Origin: an uncultured Chloroflexota bacterium
GTDB lineage: Bacteria; Chloroflexota; Dehalococcoidia; Dehalococcoidales; RBG-16-60-22
NCBI GenBank assembly: GCA_903915565.1
Contig: CAIWTG010000184.1
Span: forward strand, 1-13,851
DNA length: 13,851 nt
Direction of reading: 5' to 3'
Position 1 is the stretch's first letter. Every line of letters starts with the position of its first letter. This document shows positions 6,534 through 12,584 of the stretch, piece after piece. A program made the position numbers and the translations under genes. The notes under the pieces were generated by a model, which was not told where the DNA came from, did not search any database, and saw only the letters and a program-made list of their open reading frames with translations.

Positions 6534-7393
6534 TATTTACCGCCTCCCAATTTGGCATAGTTGGCTTCAATGTCGGCCAGCGCTTTTTCCGTATCTTCTT
6601 TACTAAGCGAACCGGCATGCCAGTTGATTTGATGCTCCATATAGGAGACACCCCTGCCTTTAGTCGTCTGCGCAATCAGCACAGTAGGCTTGGGATTAGT
6701 AATCGGCGGTATTTTATCGATGGCGTCAACAATCGAGTTCATGTCATGCCCATCCAGCTCGATGACGTTCCAATTAAAAGCCCGCCATCTGTCGGCGTAG
6801 GGTTCGAGGTTGATGTAGTCGCCGTCGAAGCTGGTCATCAATTGCTTGTTGCGGTCGACGATGCCGACCAGGTTGCCGAGTTTATAAGAGCCGGCGGTGT
6901 TGGCTGCCTCCCAGACCTCGCCTTCGCAGGTCTCACCGTCGCCCATCATGCAGAAAACGCGGTGCGTTTCTTTTTTCACCCTGGCCGAGAAAGCCAACCC
7001 TACCGCAATCGCCAGTCCCTGTCCCAATGAGCCCGTGGAACACTCTACGCCGGGGAGTTGAATTTTGCAGGGGTGTTCTCCGAAGGCGCTGCCCAGCCGG
7101 CCGTAAGTTCGCATAATCTCATCAAAATCGAAGTAGCCCCGCAGGGTCATCGCGATGTACATGCTAACCGCGGCGTGCCCCTTGCTAAGGATGAAACGGT
7201 CCCTGGTTGGCGCCTTGATATTTTTCGGGTCGACTTTCATCCCGTAATGATAGAGCCCGATGAGCAAGTCAGTCACAGAAAGGTCGCCCCCGATGTGAAC
7301 GATGCCTTCATAATGCCCGCACAGGGTAATCAGTTTTTTGCGCATTTCATACGCCAGCGTCTGCAGGCGCTTAACTTCTTTTGGGTCGGCCAT
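6533..7393 (-). CDS. Transketolase, N-terminal subunit
   Basis: A 286-residue thiamine-diphosphate-binding (PP-domain) half of transketolase. The TPP/metal motif is GDGETCEGEVWEAA (residues 151-164), closing with Asn182 (LVGIVDRN). H33 (VHIGGDLS) and H73 (ILSKGHAA) match transketolase active-site histidines. GVECSTGSLGQGLAIAVGLA (115-134) is the standard core helix. Length is normal for split N subunits. AAGGAGG lies immediately upstream of ATG 7391-7393. The gene follows the zinc dehydrogenase by 24 bp and overlaps the C-subunit gene, so all three are almost certainly one transcript. The neighbours suggest that the dehydrogenase oxidises or reduces a ketose or polyol that then enters transketolase chemistry; this is inference. 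Confidence 0.95.
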   Translation of the reverse strand: MADPKEVKRLQTLAYEMRKKLITLCGHYEGIVHIGGDLSVTDLLIGLYHYGMKVDPKNIKAPTRDRFILSKGHAAVSMYIAMTLRGYFDFDEIMRTYGRLGSAFGEHPCKIQLPGVECSTGSLGQGLAIAVGLAFSARVKKETHRVFCMMGDGETCEGEVWEAANTAGSYKLGNLVGIVDRNKQLMTSFDGDYINLEPYADRWRAFNWNVIELDGHDMNSIVDAIDKIPPITNPKPTVLIAQTTKGRGVSYMEHQINWHAGSLSKEDTEKALADIEANYAKLGGGK

Positions 7394-7417
7394 ATTACCT
7401 CCTTAGAGTTACTAGAG

Positions 7418-8434
7418 TTAGGGTTTTATTAATATCTTAATAGATTTTCCTTTTTTATGCAGGTCGAAGGCTTTTTGAATGTCTTTAAGCGGAATAATAT
7501 TAGTAATCAGGGATTTTAACTCGAGCTTGGGGAGCATGGCTAAAGCGCGCGGGAAGGAGTACGGCGAGACAAAGGTAGAGGTGATGGTCAGTTCTTTAGC
7601 ATATAAGAGGAAGGGCGATACGGGGATTTCTACATCCTTGCCGTAGACAGCAGCCCAGAGAATCAAACCCTTATTATCCGCCAGGTTGATACCGTCTTTA
7701 GCGGCTTTAACGCTGCCGCTGGCGTCAATAACGACATCAAAACCGCGCCCGTCCGTCACTTTCTTGCCGGCGGCGACGATATCCTCTTTAAAGGGGTCGA
7801 CGGTGACATCGGCGCCCAGCTTTTTGGCGAGGGCGCGTTTTTCGGCAATGGGTTCGGAGAGGAGCGTTTTGGTGGCGCCGGCTTTGAGAGCCATTTCCAG
7901 ACAGAGCAATCCTATGGGCCCGCCGCCGCAAATAGCCACGGTGCTGCCGGTGCGGACCTTCGCCTGGTCAATAGCGTGCACGGCGACGGATACCGGTTCC
8001 AGCAACGCTCCCACTTCCAGAGAAACTTCATCCTGCAGGACATAGACAGCGCTTTCCGGGTAAACGGCGTATTCTGCGAAAGAGCCGGAGGAGCCTTCAG
8101 CCGTGCGGCAGAAATGTTCCATGCCGTTCTGGCAGTAATAGCAATGCCCGCAGGCGCTGCGGAAGTTCATCGCCACGCGCTGCCCTACTTTAAAATTGCC
8201 TTTGATATTTTTACCGATGGCGGCAATAGTGCCGGATGCTTCGTGCCCCAAAATGCGCGCCTGTTTGTAGGCTTCCGGCGGCATCAAGCCGAATCGTTGC
8301 TCAAGATTCTCCGGGTCGGTACCGCAGAGGCCGGCATATACTATTTTTACTTTTATCTGGTCGGGGCTCATAACGGGGTCGAGCACTTCTTCCATTTTAA
8401 TAACACCCGCAGTGCGGGTGACGGCTGCTTTCAT
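7418..8434 (-). CDS. Zinc-dependent alcohol/polyol dehydrogenase (MDR family)
   Basis: A 338-residue medium-chain dehydrogenase. Catalytic zinc ligands are visible as C37 (AGLCGTD), H64-E65 (GHEASG) and E146 (LLEPVSVAVHA). The structural zinc lobe is complete: C95, C98, C101 and C109 (CGHCYYCQNGMEHFC). The Rossmann loop GGGPIG (170-175), followed by an acidic residue E194, favours NAD(H). This layout matches sorbitol/threonine/butanediol dehydrogenases, which oxidise secondary alcohols of polyols or amino acids to ketones; the exact substrate is unknown. AAGGAGA lies about eight bases before the ATG. It is placed second in the operon, 25 bp after the VOC gene and 24 bp before the transketolase genes, which supports a ketose/polyol link. 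Confidence 0.92.
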   Translation of the reverse strand: MKAAVTRTAGVIKMEEVLDPVMSPDQIKVKIVYAGLCGTDPENLEQRFGLMPPEAYKQARILGHEASGTIAAIGKNIKGNFKVGQRVAMNFRSACGHCYYCQNGMEHFCRTAEGSSGSFAEYAVYPESAVYVLQDEVSLEVGALLEPVSVAVHAIDQAKVRTGSTVAICGGGPIGLLCLEMALKAGATKTLLSEPIAEKRALAKKLGADVTVDPFKEDIVAAGKKVTDGRGFDVVIDASGSVKAAKDGINLADNKGLILWAAVYGKDVEIPVSPFLLYAKELTITSTFVSPYSFPRALAMLPKLELKSLITNIIPLKDIQKAFDLHKKGKSIKILIKP

Positions 8435-8459
8435 GGTTGTGTCTCCTTGCGTCGTTTGG

Positions 8460-8942
8460 TTATTTTTTAGGCGGCTTGCCGATTTTTCTGAATTCTATGG
8501 CTATACCGCCGAGGGGCGTTGGGTCGGAGTAAAGGAAACCGCCGCCGCCTGCCTCGCGGGCTAAAGTCCAGATGCCGACGCCGTTTTTCTTGAAGTTGGC
8601 GATTTCCGCATCAAGGTCGTCGGTCAAAAAGCCGATGTGGTGGAGTCCCTCACCGGTTTTGTCCAGCGACTCTTTAAGCGCCTGTTTGCCTTTGGTGGGT
8701 TCAAGCAATTCCAGTTCAACGTCGCCCATTTTGGCAAAGCTGATGGTGGTCGTCCATTCGGCGGGCTTACCGTGCAGTTCGCCCTTAAACGGTATGGAGA
8801 AAATCGGGGGTTGGCCCGGCTTAACTCCCGGCGCGGTAAAGGGTCCGATGCCTAAAGCCTCAAAGTACTTAATGGCTTTTTTAATATCCTTGACGACCAC
8901 TCCCACGTGCTGGAGTTTGGTAAATGATTTCTTTTTAGCCAT
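8460..8942 (-). CDS. VOC-superfamily protein, methylmalonyl-CoA epimerase-like
   Basis: A 160-residue glyoxalase/bleomycin-resistance (VOC) fold protein with two βαβββ modules. Module 1 begins LQHVGVVVKDIKKAIKYFEALG (residues 10-31), with H12 as likely metal ligand and E78 (VELELLEP). Module 2 begins GLHHIGFLTDDLDAEI, with H102 and closing E150 (GIAIEF). The His-Glu-His-Glu set, and similarity at LxHxGxxVKD and LHHIGF, recall methylmalonyl-CoA epimerase and 4-hydroxyphenylpyruvate-type VOC proteins. The ~20-residue insert with GKPAEWTTTISFA is not typical of a minimal epimerase. No methylmalonyl-CoA mutase is in the window, so the epimerase role is unproven; another isomerase or lyase acting on a hydroxy-keto compound is possible. 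It is first in its operon, behind the promoter at 8996-9024, and AAAGGAA precedes the ATG. Confidence 0.85.
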   Translation of the reverse strand: MAKKKSFTKLQHVGVVVKDIKKAIKYFEALGIGPFTAPGVKPGQPPIFSIPFKGELHGKPAEWTTTISFAKMGDVELELLEPTKGKQALKESLDKTGEGLHHIGFLTDDLDAEIANFKKNGVGIWTLAREAGGGGFLYSDPTPLGGIAIEFRKIGKPPKK

Positions 8943-8959
8943 GTTGATTCCTTTCTATG

Positions 8960-8969
8960 TATCGCGATA
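8960..8969. promoter_or_regulatory. Perfect 10-bp palindrome TATCGCGATA in the operon leader
   Basis: TATCGCGATA is fully self-complementary. It lies in the predicted 5' leader of the VOC-led operon, between the predicted transcription start (~8989) and the ribosome site. It could be a repressor operator; no second copy was found by eye in this window. Confidence 0.3.
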
Positions 8970-8995
8970 TAGCGGCGCAGACCGCACCAACCCCC

Positions 8996-9024
8996 AGTGT
9001 AGCTTTACAGCGTAAAAGTGTCAA
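8996..9024 (-). promoter_or_regulatory. Sigma-70-type promoter of the VOC/dehydrogenase/transketolase/bicupin operon
   Basis: On the minus strand, TTGACA (9019-9024), a 17-bp spacer and TACACT (8996-9001). The spacer holds an imperfect dyad (TTTAC-GCT-GTAAA), a possible operator. The predicted start near 8989 gives a leader of about 47 nt before ATG 8942. Genes from 8942 down to 4616 follow with gaps of 31 bp or less and no terminator until 4561-4597. Confidence 0.65.
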
Positions 9025-9035
9025 ACCCGATTCTT

Positions 9036-10037
9036 TCACTTCATAAAGGGCATCACTACGCCCTTAATGTAACCGGGCGTTCTTTTTAAATTGTCCTGGA
9101 AAGCCTTATCAATATCTTCAAGCTTGTACTTATGCGTCACCAGTTTTTTCATGGGGAAGACGTTGTTTTTCACCGCCCACATGGCGCGTGTCAACTCACT
9201 CTGGTAATCCGTGGACATGCCGATGCCCTGCGGGCTGTAGATGATGGGGCATTTTATCCAGCTGAACAGCTCATAAGTGTCCGGCGCCTGGTGCCAGCCG
9301 ACCATGATGATTTTGGCGCGGTTGGTCTTAATAACCTCGCCGACCATTTTAACGCCCGGCGGATGGCCGACTACTTCGATAGCCACATCAACGCCGCGCC
9401 CGCCGGTGATTTTCATGACCTCTTTAACGACGTCCACTTTGTTGGGGTTGAGGGTGATGGTAGCGCCCAGTTCTTTAGCCAGCTTGAGCCGTCCGTCATC
9501 AAGGTCGGCGACGATATATTCCCTGATTTTAGGGCTGGAGACGCCGGCGATAATGCCCAACCCCATAAAGCCCGCCCCAATCTGAAAAACGTAGTCGCCG
9601 AACTCCGGGGTGGCCGTGCGGGTGATGGACGTAATGCTCATTAGCGGCTCGCCGAGGGCATATTCAAAGGGAACGCCGTCGGGAATCTTCTCAATGACCG
9701 AACCGTGGCCGCGCGCCGTGCGGTTATTGGGGTCGCAGGCGGTGTACTCGGCGTAACAGTCAGCCGGCCAGAAGCCGGTAATCCTATCGCCTTCCTTGAA
9801 TCCTTTAACGTTCCTCCCCACCTCCACGACCGTGCCGGCCGGCTCATGCCCTGCCCGCCGCGGGAAGGGATTATGCTTTTTCATCTCCTCGCTCTGCGAA
9901 TCCACGTAGCCCGGCATATCGCTAGAACAGACGCCGCAAGCCTCGATTTTTACCAGCATTTCGTCGGGGGTAAAGTGGGGCATGGGGATATCCCTTATCT
10001 CAAACTTACGGGGGGCAACGATAAAGGCGGCTCTCAT
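9036..10037 (-). CDS. Zinc-binding MDR dehydrogenase lacking the structural-zinc lobe
   Basis: A 333-residue medium-chain dehydrogenase. Catalytic zinc ligands are C37 (CGVCSSD), H64-E65 (GHEPAG) and E130 (LGEPLMSI). The Rossmann loop is GAGFMG (154-159), and ADLDD (177-181) at the end of the next strand favours NAD(H). Unlike the dehydrogenase at 7418-8434, it has no four-cysteine structural zinc loop; the region reads FWPADCYAEYTACDPNNRT instead, as in some shorter MDR branches. AAGGAGG is about nine bases upstream of ATG 10037. It sits upstream of the VOC operon on the same strand but is separated by a promoter, and is divergent from the 10174 operon with a 136-bp shared control region. 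It probably oxidises an alcohol or polyol; the substrate is unknown. Confidence 0.92.
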   Translation of the reverse strand: MRAAFIVAPRKFEIRDIPMPHFTPDEMLVKIEACGVCSSDMPGYVDSQSEEMKKHNPFPRRAGHEPAGTVVEVGRNVKGFKEGDRITGFWPADCYAEYTACDPNNRTARGHGSVIEKIPDGVPFEYALGEPLMSITSITRTATPEFGDYVFQIGAGFMGLGIIAGVSSPKIREYIVADLDDGRLKLAKELGATITLNPNKVDVVKEVMKITGGRGVDVAIEVVGHPPGVKMVGEVIKTNRAKIIMVGWHQAPDTYELFSWIKCPIIYSPQGIGMSTDYQSELTRAMWAVKNNVFPMKKLVTHKYKLEDIDKAFQDNLKRTPGYIKGVVMPFMK

Positions 10038-10060
10038 CGGCGGGGCCCTCCTTCAGATAG

Positions 10061-10071
10061 TAACATTGTTA
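10061..10071. promoter_or_regulatory. Palindrome TAACATTGTTA overlapping the likely -10 of the 10037 gene
   Basis: A perfect 11-bp dyad (5-bp arms around one base). It overlaps TATAAC (10068-10073, minus strand), the best -10 candidate for the MDR gene starting at 10037; no good -35 is seen for that promoter. It could be an operator. Confidence 0.35.
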
Positions 10072-10074
10072 TAC

Positions 10075-10145
10075 TAGACTGTCCCTGATTTTACTCCTTA
10101 GCCGCCACATCAATCAACTTTTTCAGCCCGCTATTTGACAGTCTA
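10075..10145. promoter_or_regulatory. 9-bp perfect inverted repeat (TAGACTGTC ... GACAGTCTA) in the divergent promoter region
   Basis: TAGACTGTC (10075-10083) and its exact complement GACAGTCTA (10137-10145) have centres 62 bp apart, close to six helical turns. The right arm overlaps the -35 TTGACA of the rightward promoter; the left arm abuts the likely -10 of the leftward gene. This placement fits a DNA-looping or dual-site regulator controlling both directions. The regulator is not identified; the TetR protein at 13522 is one candidate. Confidence 0.5.
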
Positions 10146-10163
10146 ATGCCGATTCTTTATTCT
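10135..10163 (+). promoter_or_regulatory. Promoter of the MetH-activation-like gene, giving a very short leader
   Basis: TTGACA (10135-10140), a 17-bp spacer and TATTCT (10158-10163). The predicted transcription start is about 10170, only some four bases before ATG 10174, and no Shine-Dalgarno is visible there, so the mRNA may be nearly leaderless. Confidence 0.6.
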
Positions 10164-10173
10164 CAATAGAGAT

Positions 10174-10863
10174 ATGGCAGAACAAGCAGAATTCAAACTA
10201 GAAATACCCGTCGTGCTGGACGTAGCAGCAGTAGCCAAACGACTGCGCACGGGCAGAATGGGCGACCGGCTGGGCGACATGGCTCTGGAGTTGGCGGAAA
10301 AGGCGCGGGAAATTGCCCGCCCACTGGGGATTTACCGGATAGCTCATCCCAAAATCATTGATAACGCCACCGTGGAAATTGACGGCGTGCCATTTAAGAG
10401 CAAGGTGTTGCAGAAACTACTACAGGGTCGGGACTCGGTATATCCGTTTATCGTTACCGTCGGGAAGGAGCTGGATAACCTGCCCATCCCGCCGCAGGAA
10501 ATGATGAAGCAATTCGCTCTGGACGGTATCAAGACCGCAGCGCTGGTCAACGCCGTGGACTACCTGGCTTCATACATCAGTGAAAAATACAATATCCCCC
10601 GGTACGCCCTGTTGAACCCGGGGGAAATTGAGGACTTTACCATCGGCGAGCAAAAGCCGCTATTCAGTCTATTTAAAGACCCGCAGAGCCAAATCGGGGT
10701 ATCACTAACAGCGGGCGGGGTAATGAGGCCGATAAAAAGTCGCTCCGGATTTATCTTTGCTAACGAGAGCGGATTTTTAAGCTGCCAGCTCTGCACACAG
10801 CTAAAGTGTCCCGGCCGACGCGCTAAGTACGACCCCGAACTACAAAAGCAATATCTGGCGTAG
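10174..10863 (+). CDS. MetH activation-domain-like protein (B12-dependent methionine synthase activation domain family)
   Basis: A 229-residue stand-alone protein resembling the AdoMet-binding activation domain of cobalamin-dependent methionine synthase. Family-like segments are the helix with ALVNAVDYLASYISEKYN (123-140), then RYALLNPGEIEDFTIGEQKPLF (143-164), the counterpart of the R-x-SPG...DW...Q motif, and GVSLTAGGVMRPIKSRSGFIF (175-195). A Cys motif CQLCTQLKC (C204, C207, C212) near the C-terminus is common in the stand-alone versions. In MetH this domain supports reductive methylation of inactive cob(II)alamin. Stand-alone relatives usually accompany corrinoid proteins and methyltransferases, but none is in this window. 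Upstream is a TTGACA promoter with no ribosome site. It is first in the rightward cluster, 103 bp before the cupin gene, which has its own promoter. Confidence 0.85.
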   Translation: MAEQAEFKLEIPVVLDVAAVAKRLRTGRMGDRLGDMALELAEKAREIARPLGIYRIAHPKIIDNATVEIDGVPFKSKVLQKLLQGRDSVYPFIVTVGKELDNLPIPPQEMMKQFALDGIKTAALVNAVDYLASYISEKYNIPRYALLNPGEIEDFTIGEQKPLFSLFKDPQSQIGVSLTAGGVMRPIKSRSGFIFANESGFLSCQLCTQLKCPGRRAKYDPELQKQYLA

Positions 10864-10893
10864 TGTTTCCTAGAGTTTCTCCGCCAATCCAAC

Positions 10894-10922
10894 TTGAATA
10901 TCCCCAGCAACAATTTTATTAT
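10894..10922 (+). promoter_or_regulatory. Promoter in front of the cupin/DUF169/cupin/SDR genes
   Basis: TTGAAT (10894-10899), a 17-bp spacer and TATTAT (10917-10922), a 5/6 match to TATAAT. The predicted start is near 10929, with a leader of about 38 nt containing AAGGAGG (10951-10957), nine bases before ATG 10967. Confidence 0.6.
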
Positions 10923-10966
10923 ATGGGGGACTACCCGATTATCTCCCGGTAAGGAGGCATATTGCC

Positions 10967-11356
10967 ATGGCCGAATCAAAATACGATAAATACAGGGTAA
11001 CGTTGTCCAGAAAAGGCAACTGGCCCGGCGGCTGGCTGATGAGCAACGACCTGGTGCCCGGCTGCAACATCAATATCATGTACAACTGGATTAAGGAGCA
11101 ACCCAAGCCCAACCCGATGCATATGGCCATGGAGTCGCACGACTACGATGAAGTCATTTTGAACATCGGCACCGACCCGGAACACCCGGAATATCTAGGC
11201 GGTGAAATCGAGGGGTACATGGGCGACGAAGGGCACTTAATCACCGCAACCACCGCCCTGTTTATCCCACGTAACGTGCCGCACGGACGTTTAAGCTGGA
11301 AAAAATTTGAGAAACCCCATATGCAGATGGCAATAAAACTAACGGGGAAAATTTGA
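10967..11356 (+). CDS. Single-domain cupin-like protein
   Basis: A 129-residue soluble protein with one cupin-type domain related to the halves of the two bicupins. Motif 1 is ESHDYDEV (H58, E62; the first His of HxH is replaced by Glu56), followed by GTDPEHPEYLGGE (68-80) and IPRNVPHGR (H106). The same G-T-D-P loop and closing His occur in the cupin at 12138. It begins MAESKYDKY, like MAEQKYAKY in that protein, so the two are close paralogues. The reduced first His suggests a changed or weaker metal site. AAGGAGG fixes the start. It is followed 20 bp later by the DUF169 gene and is probably co-transcribed. Function is unknown; cupin isomerase, decarboxylase or ligand-binding roles are possible. 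Confidence 0.82.
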   Translation: MAESKYDKYRVTLSRKGNWPGGWLMSNDLVPGCNINIMYNWIKEQPKPNPMHMAMESHDYDEVILNIGTDPEHPEYLGGEIEGYMGDEGHLITATTALFIPRNVPHGRLSWKKFEKPHMQMAIKLTGKI

Positions 11357-11376
11357 CCGTAATTCAGGAGGCTGAT

Positions 11377-12138
11377 ATGGTAACCAAAATGCGCGATTAT
11401 TCCGTGCTGGATAAATTCAAATTTGAAAGAAAGCCGGTGGGCGTCAAGTTCACCGCGATTAAACCGAAAGGCATAAAAAGAATCGCCAAAGAACTAAATT
11501 TCTGTGAAATGCTTAAAGAAGCGCAGCAGGGCAACTCTTTTTATGTAGCCCCGGATGACTGGGTATGCGTCGGGATAGAGCAGATGATACTGGGCATGGC
11601 CGAACCCGACCCGGTATTGATTAGCGGGGTGCTGGGCGAAGAAGATGTGCTCTTTAAAAGCGCCAACGCCTGCCGCGCCTTGTATAACTACCTTCCTTAT
11701 ATGCCTAAAAATTCTGTACAATACGTGGTATTCTCATCGGTGGATAAAATGACCTTCGAACCCGATTTACTGGTAATCACCGCCGACCTGCCGCAAGCGC
11801 AAACGATATTACGGTCGGTCAATTATTCCACAGGCGTGCCGTTCGTCAGTAAAGCGACGCCGGTAATAGCTTGCGCCTGGATTTACGTCTACCCGGTGGT
11901 TAGCGGCGAGTTGAATTATTACATTACAGGCCTCGGGATGGGCATGAATGCATTAAACATCTTTCCGCCAGGGCTCTTCCTGATTTCCATACCCTTCCAG
12001 AAAATCCCGATGGTGCTAGAAAATCTAGCCGAGATGTCTTACAGCCCCAAGCTAAAACCCGGACCCGGCGGTCCAGCCCACCGTAAGCGCGTCAACAAAA
12101 TGCTGGCGGATTTAAGAAAGAAGATAAAGGAGAAATAA
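11377..12138 (+). CDS. DUF169 family protein
   Basis: A 253-residue protein matching the DUF169/COG2043 pattern, a family of unknown function. Visible features are PVGVKFTAIKP (20-30), NFCEMLKEAQQG (41-52, C43), DDWVCVGIEQMILGM (60-74, C64), FEPDLLVITADLPQAQTIL (127-145), VIACAWIYVYP (163-173, C166), GLGMGMNAL (185-193) and LFLISIPFQKIPMVLENL (200-217). The three spaced cysteines are typical of the family and may bind a metal or cofactor. The start is ATG 11377 with AGGAGG six to eleven bases upstream; an upstream TTG overlapping the previous gene is less likely. It lies between two cupin genes; its stop overlaps the next start (TAATG), so translation is probably coupled. DUF169 genes often occur near corrinoid and methyl-transfer genes in anaerobes, which fits the MetH-like gene upstream. 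Confidence 0.87.
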   Translation: MVTKMRDYSVLDKFKFERKPVGVKFTAIKPKGIKRIAKELNFCEMLKEAQQGNSFYVAPDDWVCVGIEQMILGMAEPDPVLISGVLGEEDVLFKSANACRALYNYLPYMPKNSVQYVVFSSVDKMTFEPDLLVITADLPQAQTILRSVNYSTGVPFVSKATPVIACAWIYVYPVVSGELNYYITGLGMGMNALNIFPPGLFLISIPFQKIPMVLENLAEMSYSPKLKPGPGGPAHRKRVNKMLADLRKKIKEK

Positions 12139-12569
12139 TGGCAGAACAGAAATACGCCAAGTATGTAGCCGAGATTCCCTTTCACAAAACGCCGGTGGGA
12201 CCTTTATTCGGGGTGGGGGCAAAAGACTTGGGTGGCTTAAAGCTCCACGTCATTTACGCCTGCGGGTATAATACCGGCATAACGGGCATGTCCCGCAAGC
12301 CTCACGTGCATAAATATGACGAGGCGGTGTTCTTTATCGGGACGGACCCGCATCACCTGGACGAATTGGGCGCCGAGGTGGAAATATCTATCGGCGAGCT
12401 GGGCAAGGAGGAAAAATACACCTTCGATAAGCCCTTTGTGCTGATTGCCCCGGCGGGAATCTGGCATTGCCCGATAGTCACCAATAAAATAGAACGGCCA
12501 TACGTTTGCATGGCGGTTTCGCTGACCGGCGAGAGGGAAGACGACCCACCACCACCAAAAGAAAAATGA
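12138..12569 (+). CDS. Single-domain cupin-like protein with Pro-rich tail
   Basis: A 143-residue soluble protein with a full cupin-type metal motif: HVHKYDE (H56, H58, E62), then GTDPHHLDELGAE (68-80) and IAPAGIWHCP (H110). It is a paralogue of the cupin at 10967 (shared MAExKYxKY start and G-T-D-P loop). HCP is also found in the second halves of the bicupins. The C-terminus ends DDPPPPKEK, recalling the proline-rich linker inside the bicupins, as if it corresponds to a detached bicupin half. AAAGGAG (12126-12132) lies just before the ATG, which overlaps the DUF169 stop. It is followed 15 bp later by an SDR gene. The complete HxHxxxE...H set suggests a metal-dependent enzyme; the substrate is unknown. 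Confidence 0.84.
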   Translation: MAEQKYAKYVAEIPFHKTPVGPLFGVGAKDLGGLKLHVIYACGYNTGITGMSRKPHVHKYDEAVFFIGTDPHHLDELGAEVEISIGELGKEEKYTFDKPFVLIAPAGIWHCPIVTNKIERPYVCMAVSLTGEREDDPPPPKEK

Positions 12570-12584
12570 GGAGGTAAAACAGAA

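Noticed and set aside
8460..8942. Assignment as a true methylmalonyl-CoA epimerase
   Set aside because: Metal-ligand pattern fits, but no mutase or propionyl-CoA pathway gene is nearby and an unusual insert is present, so only 'epimerase-like VOC protein' is claimed.
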